Shown piece by piece: positions 21,600-33,777 of a DNA stretch of 64,000 bases. The translations under genes and the position numbers were made by a program. The notes beneath the pieces were generated by a model. The model was not told the DNA's origin. It did not search any database and saw only the letters and a list, made by a program, of their open reading frames with translations. This DNA comes from Liopterus haemorrhoidalis (Eukaryota; Arthropoda; Insecta; Coleoptera; Dytiscidae): positions 25,713,279 to 25,777,278 of the forward strand of contig OZ020611.1 of the NCBI GenBank assembly GCA_963971575.1, read 5' to 3'. The number at the start of each line of letters is the position of its first letter. The first letter of the stretch is position 1.

Positions 21600-22670
21600 A
21601 ACTCAAAAGTGACCATATATTTGTGATCATAGGCTATAAATGTATAAATACATCATATATCCAAAAAATTAAAAAAAAAATTAAAATTAAATTTAATCAT
21701 AAATTTCTTTATTCCGATTTTAGTCAAAATATAGCATTAAAGTAATTTCGAGGTGAGATTTATGACACAAATATTTAAAAAATGTCCTATCCTAGTTTTT
21801 GAGTTAGACCCGTTTTGGATCAGTTTCTTTACTATAATTCCAAAACTTTCAGCCAAACTTCAAAAAAGACCAAATTTTATTGATCTATGACCAAAAATAC
21901 ATATCTGTACCAATTTTCAATAAAATGGGAGACAAAAATTTTTTGCTTAAAAAATCATTGTTTTAAGGTCTACCCTTACGATTTTTTCGATTTTTTGCCA
22001 TTTTCAAGGATTTTGGATTACTGCGCATACAAAACTTAATAATCGGATTATTAAAGCTCAAAAAAAAAAATTTTTTTAGACTATAAATGCAGAAAATTAA
22101 AAAAAATTAAAACCGCAGATCTATCCCTAAGCATATTAATTTATCAAAATTTACAAAAAAATTAAAAGAAAATGAAAAATTTTCTAATAATTTGTTTATA
22201 ATTAATTAGTACCTCAATATATCAAAAATTTCAACCGCAGGTCTTTATCGTATTTTGTTTTTGAGATATGTCCATGCGAAAATGAAAATTTCTATAACTC
22301 CATATTAAATTTTGTCATAATTTTAAAATACACAAAACGAATAAGGCCTCAAATTTTTTCTAGAATAAATAAACTACGAGAAATTCAAAAATTCTAACCG
22401 TAGGTTGTTATCTCTAACCGTTTTTGAGTTGTGCTTTTTTTATTTCACAATTTTCATAAATAATGTAAATTATGTCATTAAAAAAACGTCGTAATCTCAA
22501 ATCGCGTTAAACGATTAAAGCCCCAAATTTTCTCGAGATTAAATAAACTACGTAAAATCCAAAAATTTTAACCGCAGGTCCGGTATCTTGAATCGTGTTT
22601 GAGTTGTGCTATCCTTAATTCACAATCAGCAGCGAACTACATGTTAAATTATTACTAATTATTATTAATA
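21600..22670 (-). repeat. Unclassified repeat R1, copy 2 (inverted)
   Basis: Reads as the reverse complement of 15022-16140. Shared landmarks are CTTGAAAATGG next to the GTCTACCCTTA / TAAGGGGTAGAC segment, TTTTAACCGCAGGTC, and ATCGCGTTAAACGATTAAAG. It shows the same 125-bp internal periodicity. No ORF or target duplication defined. It abuts the mariner at 22699. Confidence 0.6.
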
Positions 22671-22698
22671 CGCCTAAATTCTATTGAATCACTATATA

Positions 22699-23587
22699 CG
22701 AGGTCTGTTCAAAAAGTATGGCGAATTTTGAATTTCCACGGGTTACGTATATTCAATTTTCGATTTTTTTGTGGCGTTATGTTGGTACTCATGTCTCTCA
22801 CTTATGCCGACAAGTTCGGCCATTTTGAATGTTCAGTTAATTTTTGCTTTGCTTGCACGTGTTTTGGCTCGTGTTCGATTTTTGCCTATACCAAAAAATG
22901 GATCAAAGAATCTGTATCAAATTTTGCGTGAAAAACAAAATTATGTGCACGGACGCATTCCGAATGTTGACTGTGGCATATGGTGAAGCTACCTTGGACC
23001 GAAGCAACGTTTATCGATGGTACAAAATGTTCTCAGAGGGCCGAGAAAATGTGAACGACGAAGAGCGTGCCGGACGCCCGAGCACGTCAACAACAGACGA
23101 AAACATTGATGAAGTGAAGAAAATAGTATTGGCCAATCGTCGAATCACCGTTAGAGAAGTTGCTGAGGACCTAAACATATCGATTGCGATTCGATTTTTA
23201 CCAATGATTTGGGCATGAGACGGGACGCCGCGAAATTCGTATTTTTAAAATTTAATTTTGGGCCAAAAACAACACACTAATAATGCTGCAGCCACCGTAT
23301 TCCCCAGATATGGACCCCTGTTACTTTTTCTTGTTCCCGAAACTGAAGAGGCCCATTAAAGGACGACGCTACGCTACGAGTGAGGAGATAAAGACGGCAT
23401 CGAAGGAGGAGCTGAACAAGATCACAAAAAATAATTTTTTCAAGTGCTTCGAGGATTGGAAAAAACGTTGGCACAAGTGTATAATATCTGGTGGGAATTA
23501 CTTTGAAGGGGACAAAATAGATATTCATGATTAAATAAATAATTTTTGAAAAAACACAAAATTCGCGATACTTTTTGAACAGACCTC

Positions 23588-23588
<1 letters not shown>
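22699..23588 (+). mobile_element. Mariner element, deletion derivative
   Basis: TIRs CGAGGTCTGTTCAAAAAGTA and its near complement at the right (TACTTTTTGAACAGACCTCG), with TA on each side (22697-22698, 23589-23590). The interior keeps the N- and C-terminal parts of the transposase but lacks the middle. A (TA)n tract grows directly out of the right-hand TA. Confidence 0.92.
22898..23534 (+). pseudogene. Mariner transposase with internal deletion
   Basis: ATG at 22898 (MDQRICIKFC). HTH 1 includes DRSNVYRWYKMFSEGRENV and the linker is GRPSTS. HTH 2 is ITVREVAEDLNISI, and the frame is lost about 23175. The C-terminal part resumes in another frame at about 23283 with QPPYSPDMDPCYFFLFPKLK, which holds the third acidic residue (SPD), and ends CFEDWKKRWHKCIISGGNYF. 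Catalytic residues one and two are deleted. Family ends and tail match the common arthropod mariners with a YSPDxxPxDFFLFP block. Confidence 0.85.
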
Positions 23589-23633
<45 letters not shown>

Positions 23634-23794
23634 CACTAACCGCTGTTGCACATCTCCAGGGTCTGGGATGCGGTAGTCAGGTTTTCGCGTATGACGTGTT
23701 ATCTTGTGGTAAGCCTGAAGTACAATACCTGATGCGGATGATTTAAACCTAAACCACTACCACCCTGTATATATATATATATATATATATATAG
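23589..23794. repeat. Two (TA)n tracts around a 134-bp unique segment
   Basis: (TA)n at 23589-23630 and 23767-23794. The segment between them (GTGCACTAACCGCTGTTGCA onward, ending CACTACCACCCTG) is GC-richer than its surroundings and has no homologue in this window. Confidence 0.7.
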
Positions 23795-24995
23795 TTCTTA
23801 TCACAGTTATGACATACACACGTACACGTGCAGTGAGTTTATATGTTTTTTTTAATTCTTGACGTTTCAATATTTTAAACTTATGACAAAATAATCGTCC
23901 CTATCTATACTCTCTATCACTCTTTTGTAAAAAATTTTGAGGTTAAGTAAACATGAGTGAGATACTTCGTTCATAAGCAGCCATCCTTATAGCTCTCCAA
24001 ATATCTATCTTATAAAAATCTGTATTAAACAGCGAGATATTAGTTTGTTTTTCTCATTTTCATTTTTGCTGTTTGCTGTAAATGCTAAGTAAGATATTTC
24101 AATCTTATATGTAAATATTGCCCCCTAAATGATCTTAGTAAAAACTCCATTGAAGAGAGAAAAACAAATGTTTCGTTCTATATATTTGTGATGTTAAGTA
24201 AATAATAAGTGAAATATTGCAATTAATTTGTACCAGTGAAAAATTGATTTTAAGTTTAGAGTGTACCCCCATAACTTCCCAAATATTCATTCAATCAAAA
24301 GTATGTAGAATAAAAAAGATCTTTTACTGAAAATACCCATATAATAAAATTATACAAATTTTTATTACTGTCCTTGAACTATTTATGGGGGGGATGCACG
24401 TGTGCCCCACCCCACTCTTCGGTATTCCACTGTAACTTCTAATAAAAGGGCGAATTATGGCTGGCTCTTTCCGGGTCCTAATAGAGCTAGCACTGGCTCT
24501 GTAAGTGCCCCTTTAACCATGAGTCTTATATACGCCGTTCCTTCAGAACATTTTTTTAATTCTCGGTACACCAGTTGTATACTCTTGTGAGCTAGATACA
24601 GAAACTCTCTAGGTAAGGTAAAACTATCACTAGTACAAACAAGGAAGTAGTTTGGTCCAATTTCTTGCTTTGTTTACAACATAATATTTTCCCTAAACAC
24701 AGATTTTCAGATCAACGATGTACAACGATCAGGTCCGTATTTACCATTAGATGCATGAGGTGATCACATCCTGTCAAGTGAGGTCTTGACAGGGGCCCCG
24801 AGATGAACTCTCTCCAAAATATTTATTTAAATCGCACATATGTATTTATTATAACTTAAAATATTTTCGTCAGTATAACGATTCCAATTAATAAATAAAT
24901 CGATTGAATAATTAAATAATTAATCTTAAATCTATATCAATTAAATTGGAGACTATATCTATTTATTTTTTCACCCCTACATTTGGTTCTACACG
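23795..24995. other. No recognisable gene
   Basis: AT-rich with a GC-richer stretch at 24388-24545 that contains CCCCACCCC and GGGTCC strings. No ORF with a known domain and no clear element ends. Confidence 0.35.
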
Positions 24996-25003
24996 TTTTA
25001 GAT

Positions 25004-25692
25004 CAGGGGTCCCTAAACTTTTTTGACCGCCGACCCCCAGAAGAGTTTCTGGACATCTTATCGACCCCCTCTATTTTACAATTACGTTATTATAATAGGA
25101 CAAGCAAAAGATACGTTTATGTGATTTATTATATTGTTTATTGTGTTTTTTATTTATATTACATTTATCTATTATATATTACTAATTGTATTACAATATT
25201 ATTATTAAATAAATTTGCCAGTCATTGTCAATGTGACGGGTGTGGTTGGTGACTCTTTACAAGAATGCAATGTCGGGTTCAAAATTAGTTAATATCAGCA
25301 ATAAATCGCCACGGAATTCTACATCTAACTTGTTTCTGTTTTGTCAGGATGGAATATTATAAGATTTACATTAGTCCAAAAGTAACTTAAAGTAAACTTT
25401 TTAAAAATCGTTTTAGTTTCAATATCAACTGACAATTCAATAAGTTTATTCTTTATTCAAACAATAAAAGATATCAGTGCAATAAAGATCTACTAAAAGG
25501 TTCGGAATCTATTTAAAGTTAAATGATACGTATAACATTAAAAACTGTTTAAAATATTTATATATAACTCTGTAGCTACACAGTATATGTAGCTACACAG
25601 ATATATATTAAAATTATACTAGTAATTTTTAACTTTTTTCCATAGACCCCCAATCGACCCCCAAGCCAGAATCGACCACTTGGGGACCCCTG
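25004..25692. mobile_element. Nonautonomous hAT element (689 bp)
   Basis: Left end CAGGGGTCCCTAAACTTTTT, right end complement of CAGGGGTCCCCAAGTGGTC, with CGACCCCC subterminal motifs on both sides. The 8-bp duplication TTTTAGAT is perfect (24996-25003, 25693-25700). The interior is AT-rich and noncoding. Confidence 0.92.
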
Positions 25693-25774
25693 TTTTAGAT
25701 GATTATCATCAAGATAATATCCCAACAAAATCTGTTTCTCTCTCTCTGTTTTTACAAAATGCATATAAACCGGC

Positions 25775-25905
25775 TGAATATATTTTCGCGTTATTTGATA
25801 TGATAGAGGAAAACCAGAATTCGAACATAGGCTATATGTTATCTCAAAATTTTCAGTCTAAGGGGGTGTTTCGGGATTAAAACTGTTTACTTTAAATCTT
25901 AAAAT
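25775..25905 (-). repeat. Dispersed repeat with a B-box-like GTTCGAATCCTGG, minus copy
   Basis: Reverse complement of the segment at 28835-28960. Shared strings are GAATTCGAACATAGGC / GCCTCTGTTCGAATCC and GTTTCGGGATTAAAAC / GTTTTAATCCCGAAAC. The GTTCGAATCC core suggests a tRNA-related SINE, but I cannot see an A box. Confidence 0.5.
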
Positions 25906-25999
25906 ATCTCCCTTTAATTTTCTTCACAGTAAAATGTACACAACATAAATTGCACTTAATAAGAAAACATATCTTTTTTGTTCAATGCTTTTTTACTTG

Positions 26000-26690
26000 C
26001 CCGACCTTAATATATAAGGGGCAAGTATTGTAATCGCGAAAATTTTCGATGTCGAGATTTTGACGGATGACCACGTTTCATGGTCCTGGGAATCCAAAAA
26101 ACCTATTTTCGAAGTGCCGTCCGTATGTGTGTGTGTGTGTGTGTGTGTGTGTCTGTCTGTCTGTCTGTATGTGTGTATACACGATAACTCAAAAAACGGT
26201 TTAACTTAAAGAGTTCGTTCTGGTACTAAAAAATTCTCCTATTAAATAGGAAGAACCCTATTGTTTTTTATGAAAATCGGTTGACTAGAAATGGGAGTTT
26301 ACTCGTGTCGATTTTAATATTTTTGCGAATATTTAGCAACAGAAAAATATTTCGAAAAAATTTATTGAACAAAAGTTACTATAAATGCAATAACTAATAA
26401 CTTTTATTTGAGACGTTTTTTGATAAAACGAAAAATTTCCAAAATTTGTTGTAAAATTATTTAAAATTTTTCCAAGTCTCAATTTTTTCATACTTATATG
26501 TAACGTTTCCATGGTCATGATAATTAATTCGTAACTAGTAAAGCAAGCCTTGGACAAAAATTTGTATAGAACATAATTTGATGTATTTTTGAAGATTTAT
26601 CTAAATATATAAATTTTTTTTTTTTTTTAGTTTATTTTTTTTTAAATATTTTTTTTATGGGAGGGCAAGTCTAGCGGAGGTTTCCTTTCG
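26000..26690 (+). repeat. Dispersed repeat R2, copy 1, with (GT)n(CTGT)n
   Basis: Begins near GGGGCAAGTATTGTAATCGC, carries (GT)n then (CTGT)n at 26127-26170, and continues with GCAATAACTAATAACTTTTA and TAACGTTTCCATGGTCATGA. The same order of segments occurs at 58330-58790. It ends near GGGAGGGCAAGTCTAGCGG. No coding capacity. Confidence 0.6.
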
Positions 26691-26699
26691 CCACTGGTT

Positions 26700-27434
26700 T
26701 TAATTGGATGAATATTTGGGGAGTTATCTAACCATTTTTTAAATTGCACTATTAGCTAGAGATGAGGGCCCCAGAAACCTTTTACGCCTGAGGCCTCGAT
26801 GTAAAAATACGGCCCGGAGAACGATCAAAGCTAAAAATAATACACTACCCTGTACCATTCACGAAACTATTTAATTGTATTCCAAACTAGAACTATTAAA
26901 TAAGAAGTATTTTAACAATGTTAGGCTGTATCTAAAAGGATGTTTTGATAGTTATGTTAGATATTAAAGATGATTTTTATATGAGTCATATAAATGTTGA
27001 CCTTTAGACCGTTAGTATAGTGTCATTGTGTGAACAGAATTAATGAATTTTGATTTTATTAGATTATAAATTTAAAAATTATTTATATCAGCCATAAAGT
27101 TAAATGCGAAAATTTCATATTTCATTTTTATTATTGAGAGTTTGTGATGAAATATTACCTAATAAATATTTGATTTGTTTTAGATGAGAATTCTTGTAAA
27201 TAATATGATATATTAATACAATACTAATATAGCATTGGGTAAACATATTTTTTTAATCCGTTCCGTGTTCAATATATAATTTTTTATCACTTACTAGCAG
27301 TATACCCGCTGATTCGCTACCGAAAAAGTAGTCGTAGCCGGACCCATGGCAGAATCGATTTAAGACTGGCTTGGTGCGAATTGTTTTTGGAAGATTCAAA
27401 TATATTTATTTGTTTTAATCTACTATTGTATTGA
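26700..27434. other. No recognisable gene
   Basis: AT-rich. At 26768-26820 a GGGCCCCAGAAACC...GAGGCCTCG...CGGCCCGG patch resembles decayed hAT subterminal sequence without a defined partner. Confidence 0.35.
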
Positions 27435-27442
27435 TATGTGCT

Positions 27443-27732
27443 CAGAGCCGTAGCAATGTTTTTGGTTCCCTTACCAAAAAAGTAAATTGATTCAATTTAC
27501 CTGCCCAAATCCAAGTGATGAGCAAAAAAAAGGTCCTCACTTTCTAAATCCGAGTGATGAGCAAAAAGAAAATATCCTCAGCCAAAAAAAATAAAATAAA
27601 AAAAATCCACACTCCCTAAATTCGAGTGGTGAGCAAAAATACATAATAGCGCCCCTCATCAGGCCACGCGCCCCTCGTCAAACCTCGCGCCCGTGGCAAA
27701 TGCCCGGATGCCAACCCGTTGCTACGGCTCTG
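27443..27732. mobile_element. hAT MITE (290 bp) with internal tandem repeats
   Basis: Ends CAGAGCCGTAGCAATG and its complement (CGTTGCTACGGCTCTG). The 8-bp duplication TATGTGCT is perfect (27435-27442, 27733-27740). The interior has three diverged ~55-bp units (TAAATCCGAGTGATGAGCAA type). The complement of these units occurs inside the element at 37931-38328, so the two are related. Confidence 0.92.
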
Positions 27733-27740
27733 TATGTGCT

Positions 27741-28180
27741 TTTTACACAAATAATATAAGTAAGGGCTTCTTTGTAAACATTGATAGTACAGTAATTTGG
27801 TAACAACACATATACATAAGTGTCCCGTTGTGCTAACCTAGGAAAATGCCACAAACAGTTGCTTATGTGAGAATCACTCATCGCCCAGGACGGCGCTGGT
27901 CACGTGAAGCATTTTATCTTGTACCTTATGAAGTTATTTGTTATGATATTTATTATAATTATTCCGTGGTTACTCCTGATCTATAAATCGTACCTATATA
28001 GGTCAGAACACTTTTTTACCGTTAATAAATGCTCTTGCCACCGAAGAAAGTTTTATTCGTATAGTTTTAGGGGCTACGAAAATGTTCAACAGCAAATTTA
28101 ATGTTATGATTGTCGCCGAAAAATGAAAAAATATATATCCTCTGGAACATTTTTGTAGCAATATTAAACCCTAAAAGTCC
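27741..28180. other. No recognisable gene
   Basis: A plus-strand frame at 27904-28101 encodes a hydrophobic segment (LFVMIFIIIIPWLLLIYKSY) with no other feature. No support for it being a gene. Confidence 0.3.
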
Positions 28181-28184
28181 TGCA

Positions 28185-28960
28185 TATATATATATATTAT
28201 ATATATATAGAATATGTATATCTTTTAGAGTTTCACCGCCATAGCATTTTTATGTGATTAATGTAAAATTCTAAATTATATTTTTGCACATGTGTATGGG
28301 TACCTCTATCAGCAAAATCCTAGTCTATATCTCTCATTGAGCCTAAGAGATATTGAGGAATCAGTGAAAAAGTCTTTTGTCCGTTAGGTGTGAAATTATT
28401 TAAAAAAGAAATTATTTAACTCAATAAGTTTCTAAAGATTTTAAAAAGACACTTATATGCCAAAACGGAACGTTATCTCAATAAACATAGGAAATGCGAA
28501 GTGTTCTACAATTGACCCCGAATGTAGATTTAAGGGTTGTTTAGGGCAAAATCCTGAATTTCGTTCATAAATATTTGTAACCTTTATAAGCAAAAACTTC
28601 GACATCTTATTGGCTCCAAGATATATTGAGGAATCCTTGAAATTATATTTCACCCCCTTAGGGGTCGAGTTTCAAAAAATCTCTTGTTTGTGGGTGCTTA
28701 CATCATGGACAGAATATGCTTTCCGAATTTCTTGACTATGTCCAAGCGACGTTATATAGAATAAAAAATAGCAATTTATTCCTTTCGGGGTGCAGTTAAA
28801 AAAATATGTTATAAAGATATTTATTTTAAGTTTTTAAGTTAACAGTTTTAATCCCGAAACATTCCCTTAGAATGAGAATTTTGAGATGCTATATGGCCTC
28901 TGTTCGAATCCTGGTTTTACTCTGTTATCATACTAAATTTGGTTAAAATATGTCAAACTG
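28185..28960 (+). repeat. Degenerate tandem repeat of ~290 bp plus B-box-like segment
   Basis: A (TA)n tract at 28185-28209 precedes diverged units sharing AGATATTGAGGAATC and CCCTTAGGGGTCGAGTTTC-like strings (about 28250-28450, 28560-28720). The end (28835-28960) is the plus-strand relative of 25775-25905, with GTTCGAATCCTGG. Confidence 0.5.
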
Positions 28961-28969
28961 TTTTTAAAA

Positions 28970-30727
28970 AAGATTCGTCAAAAGCAAATATAAATAAACC
29001 AAAGTAATAAAGTTCATAAATATCGGCATAAAAAATAATGTAGAAGTTGTCTCGTTCTACACATAGACTAATCATAGTTTTGCTAAATAACTGAATATCA
29101 GTGCTGTTTACCGACAATATTTAAGCCGAATATTTACGATGCCGCCCGAAGAGTCACTATATGAATATAGTCATCCAATCAACTATTGTACGACAATTCT
29201 TATCCCCTCACTGCATATATAATAGATATTCCAATGGTCCAATATAATTAATTTCTTGTTTCTGGTGGGACTTTTTTGAAATTTTCGATTTTTATAGTTA
29301 TGATGAAGGCATTTCCTATCTGTATGCAAAATTTCAACTCGGTAGCATATCTGGAAGTGGGTTAGAATTTCTGGGCATAGCCACAAATATTCATTTTTAT
29401 TTATAAAGATTTCATACCAGCATTTTTCCCGTTTTCAGATATGTCTTTTTTCCATTTTATCTATCATTTCTTGACAAGATATTTATACAAACAATGAATT
29501 TGGCATTTACATCTGAAATATGCAGTTTACTTTCAACTACCTTTCCTTTTCCTATTTTCGCTCATTCTCTTTTTCATACTCTTACGTCCTTTCATTTCTT
29601 GACAAACTGGCCATGTAAATCATTTATGTGACATTTGCCACTGAAGCTCACCAGATTCTTCAACTTAATTGAATGAGATATTTTCTTATACCTTTCACTC
29701 AGTAATCATGACATAATTTACAGCGACACTCACAATGTGGAAAAGTTAGTAGCCTAACATATCCAGCAGGTACACAACAGATAATCAGTATGTGTTGGGA
29801 GTGGCTGAAACTGTCCGTAAGCCTTAATCACGTCAGAGAGTACGATGATTTTCGATATCGACACCGGCCAGCGACCAGTCGACACAACACCGCTTACCGT
29901 ACCAGCGACATGGATTCCAGTTATCTACTGTACTGTAGTCCGACCAAATTAAAACTATTTTATGGTTTCCATTAGCCTGATACATGTATGAAGAGAGTAA
30001 TGGGGTGATAACATTTGTTTTATTTGTGAAATGTTGAGAAGACTAGTTCAGTTTAATTGTTATAAATTGTATGTTTAGTAGAGGATATGAAAGAAAGACT
30101 AGTAAAGAATGTAGTTAGAATCAACATGAATATGATGCTTACAATTATTTAACATTTCTGTCACAAATTTTTGTACCCACTAACTCCCACTAGTAATTGC
30201 ATTAAATCATTTATTTCTGGTACTCTGGTACATCTGGTACCATATTAATTATGTGTAGTTATGTACAACACTGCCCTCTACTACAATCAAACCAAAATGC
30301 CAGCCGTGAAAAAACCTTCATAAAATCCTGCTCTAGTAGCAGGATTCTGCTAGAATCGACCACAATGCCGCCAATTTGATGATTCGCTCGTGTGTGTTGC
30401 ACATCCTGTACACCAGGGGCTAGTGATACTCAGCTAGGATACCACAAAACTTAAGGATTCTGTAGGTATATAAAGGGAGTGCTGTGAAATTCATTTAACA
30501 AGTATGAATAATATACAGGCTGTTGAATTGACCAGGTACATACACAGCAACAAATTCATAAGTGTGAAATTCATTTCCATTTGAAAAAAAAAAGTAAAAA
30601 ATTTACTTTTTTAAACAAAATCATTGTGAAAATCTTCATTTATCCAAAGTGTTATTTTTAACCAGTATTTAAGTGTAAACTTTACACTAAATTTAACCAA
30701 AAAAGAAATGTAAATAATTAGATTTGT
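28970..30727. other. No recognisable gene
   Basis: Mostly AT-rich. Segment 29300-29380 (ATCTGTATGCAAAATTTCAA then GGAAGTGGGTTAGAATTTC) has the look of a dispersed repeat but no second copy in this window. A 61-codon plus-strand ORF at 29790-29975 is GC-richer and Arg/Tyr/Ser-rich without a known motif. Confidence 0.35.
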
Positions 30728-31300
30728 GTTCTAGACCAGTGTGTTTCAAAGTAGTAGTCCGGCGGACCATGTCGGTACCATTTATGTTCTTTAGCGATAT
30801 ATCGTGCTCATGACTAGATATTTTAAGTGTCACATATGGTAGGTTTTTGTAATTGAAACAGTAAATAAAAATATATCGCTAATATTTCGCAAACATGTGT
30901 GAGTTGCTTGGTTAATGATTCATTAGAATGATTCTGGCAAAATTTCAACAACTGGTCCACCAATATACAAATATTTTACCAACTGGCTTGTGCGTGCATT
31001 ACTAGTCCAGTTCCAACACACCACTGCCAGTGGTTCACCTACAAGGGTCTTGTGTGATTTCGTGTTCTATTCAGCTCCTTTTGAAGTTGGCAACGCGTTT
31101 TATGATAGCGCATACACCAGTGATACTGCAAATATTTACGTTTTCCATTAGATCTCTGACAGTAATAAGACCCCGACATCAAACGAGATTTGACTGCATA
31201 CTTTTCTCTTAATAATAGATTTCACTGAAAACATTTTGGTTGTTGTTCTTGACGAAAATATGTAGGAGCAAAATAAAAATTCTTGTATACTCGTCAATAA
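30728..31300. other. No gene; one hAT-type end
   Basis: At 30736 the sequence CAGTGTGTTTCAAAGT, followed by GTCCGGCGGACCATG, resembles a hAT terminus with its GGTCCGCGG-type subterminal box. A possible partner (ending CACACCACTG at about 31025) lacks a matching 8-bp duplication, so no element is called. Confidence 0.35.
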
Positions 31301-31311
31301 TTTATTATTTA

Positions 31312-31372
31312 GTATCTAGAGACGTTTCGACTGGTAAGTCCAGTCATCCTCAGTCTAGAGACGTGGTCAATA
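31312..31372 (-). other. Hammerhead-core-like hairpin motif
   Basis: Minus strand: TCTAGACTGAGGATGACTGG, a 5-base loop, CCAGTCGAAACGTC. This has CTGANGA, a 6-bp helix (GACTGG/CCAGTC), then GAAAC, flanked by two copies of CGTCTCTAGA. The conserved core residues of a hammerhead ribozyme are partly matched, but a proper third stem is not evident. Confidence 0.3.
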
Positions 31373-31422
31373 TTATTTAAAAAAATGCAGGAAATGAAAA
31401 TCCATTCCAAACACTTAGAGTC

Positions 31423-31425
<3 letters not shown>

Positions 31426-31456
<31 letters not shown>
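31426..31456. repeat. (TA)n microsatellite
   Basis: Alternating T and A, about 30 bp, just downstream of the hairpin motif. Confidence 0.8.
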
Positions 31457-31458
<2 letters not shown>

Positions 31459-32285
31459 TAATAAATTATTTTAAATTAGAGCTGTAATGTTAATTTTTGA
31501 TCTACCTGTACATTTATTTTCACGTGATACAATTTTGGTCAGACGCAGTAGGAAGATCAGTAAACATAAAATTTAGGAAGTATTGATATGCAAGATATTT
31601 TTAGGGATCTAACAAATAACAGAACAAAATCGAGGATTTGTGTGAGTAAGACCAGTAGACAACCAGACTTACAATATCTATAAAATAGAGCGAAAGAAAG
31701 ATTTGACATATGGCTCTTTTTTCTTACTGCACCTAATTTCAGTTAAATATAATGTTACGACCTTTGTTTTCTATGAAAAATTCTTAAAATAATCATATAA
31801 ATGATAGAAGTCTTAAAAAATTGCAAGACAAATTATCATTTGACACTCAAAAAGACCACCGCTATAGTTGACAAATGATAAAATTTCAGTCGTCCAACTT
31901 GTGCATCTACTAGGCGGCCTCCGAATTCCACAGTCCACGGTCTCGACACAGACAAATCATAGGACGTATGAGTGCCGCTTGCCGCTTCGCTATCATTAGC
32001 AATCACTGCGAATTTTACCAGAATGCTTATAAAGCTACCGGTATACCATTTGTATTGCATGCCTCAATCAATTTGTTTGACATTTTGTAAAAGCCTTTTT
32101 TACAGCCAATATTACAGGTTTGTAAGCAAAAAATTAGTAGTTTCGAGGAATTTGTAATTAATTTTGGGGTTTAGAGTTTAAAAAATGTTTCTATAAATAA
32201 TTTTTATTTTATAAAGGCTGGATGCGCATTTTATACATTTATTTCATCTTATGTTTGATAGTAAAAAGTGACAATACCGATTTTG
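31457..32285. other. No recognisable gene
   Basis: AT-rich with no supported coding region. A GC-richer patch at 31890-31990 shows no domain in any frame. Confidence 0.35.
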
Positions 32286-32287
32286 GC

Positions 32288-32745
32288 ATACATCTCAGAA
32301 TTCTGGACCAGCACAGAGATGCACAGATCCAAAATAAGAAGCTCTGTAATGCGATTTTTAAACTAAATTAAAGGTAAGACAAAATTACACAGAATAAGAA
32401 ATGAAGTATTTAGAGAAAAACTAGATACAAAGCCAGTGGAGACTATAATAAAAGGACAGCTAAGATGGCTGAGACATATACATAGAATGAGTGAAGACAA
32501 AATAGTAAAAAGAGTTTTTGGAGCAAGAACAGTGAAGAAAGTTAGAGCAGGAAGACCGAGAAAAACCTAGCACCAAGAAACAAAAGAAGCTGTAACGGAA
32601 AAAGGCGTAAAGTGGGAGGAGATAAGGAAATATACAAAGTACAGAACACGGCGGACAGAAATATGGAGAACAACTCCAGAAAATTAGTCCAGGCTGTAGA
32701 AAACTCGACTACAGCCTTACACCATAATTTAGAAAGGCCTCAGGA
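32288..32745 (+). pseudogene. LINE 3' end: reverse-transcriptase C-terminus
   Basis: Plus-strand translation, with an in-frame stop at about 32365 and a later one near 32568, gives SEFWTSTEMHRSKIRSSVMR, then RNEVFREKLDTKPVETIIKG and QLRWLRHIHRMSEDKIVKRV, then AGRPRKT and KEAVTEKGVKWEEIRKYTK. The order YGSExWT, QLRWxxHxxRM, GRPRK(T/R)W is the thumb and C-terminal end of RTE/jockey-like LINE polymerases. An ACTCGACTACAGCCTTACAC 3' UTR and A-rich tail follow. A 5'-truncated dead copy. Confidence 0.78.
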
Positions 32746-32749
32746 TTAA

Positions 32750-33777
32750 GTAAAAAAAGTATGTTTGATAGAATAATTTTTGACATTCTTGCTTCTTAAA
32801 GTTTTAGTAATATCGTGTTAAATATCTGATTTTATAAATACCTATCCTGATGGCATTTTATTAGCAGGATGGTGGAAGCTAAATTACTTATACCTGTAAT
32901 TATGTTTTTTTGAATTTTCTTTCTCTTCTTGGGCATTGTCAGTCGAGTTGATTTTCTGTCTCACACTAATTCTCCATCTTGCTTTGTTAAGTGTCAGTTC
33001 GCTTCATCAGAGTATGCAGCTGATTAAGTACCAAGATCATGTTGGTATCAAGACAATGAAGCCGCTCAGTAGCTGCTTCATTGTCCTACCAGCTACCAGC
33101 AGAAGCACACCGAGCTGAAATCGTGTCCAGGTCAAAAACTAAATAGGAAAACAAATCGAAGAGATGACAAAAATGAAGAGGAAGATGAATCAATGATGAC
33201 TAAAAAAAAACAAAAAAATTAAGACTGATTTAAGTTATGACCCAAGAAAACAAAAAAAAGAAGACGGATCGAAATGATGATCTGAAAAGTACCAAAAACT
33301 GCAAGGGATATGACTTCGGTTACATTAGGCCAAATTATCACTATAACTAGAGTACTTGAATGGCAGTTCATTTGTTTTGAGAAAGGGCATAGCATAGATA
33401 TGTGTGTAAGCAAAAAACTAAATTCGCCAAATTTAATATTTCATTTAATACATCATAAAAGATTTTGGAAATAACTTCCTTTACTCAACTTTTTGATTAC
33501 TTTCCAGTGGCGTAACAAAGAAATTTTTCACACATCATTTGCCATTTATTAGTATTTATTAAGAGGATGAGGAACTATTCTGACAACCACAGTAGTTCGG
33601 GTTCGGTTACAAATGGCACAACTAGGGAGGAAACTTTTTTTTTTTTGCTATTGGTGTACAAAACCAGCACATTTTTTTACTAAAAGCACAAATTGTGTGT
33701 CCTATAGAATTTATTAGAAATCATAATGCAAACAAATTTGGAGTCGTTTCCGTTGTAGTTTTCGAGATCTCCATATA
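32750..33777. other. No gene; a short repeat shared with 52440-52520
   Basis: Segment 32915-33005 (TTCTTGGGCA...TCTCACACTAAT...GTTAAGTGTCA) is related to 52440-52525 (CTTTGGGCACAATCAG...CTCACATTAGTC...GTTAATTGTCA) and may be a reverse-oriented LINE 3' tail. The rest shows nothing I can name. Confidence 0.4.

Noticed and set aside
30736..31025. A complete hAT element between CAGTGTGTTTCAAAGT and CACACCACTG
   Set aside because: The ends match poorly and the flanking octamers (TTCTAGAC versus CCAGTGGT) do not agree.
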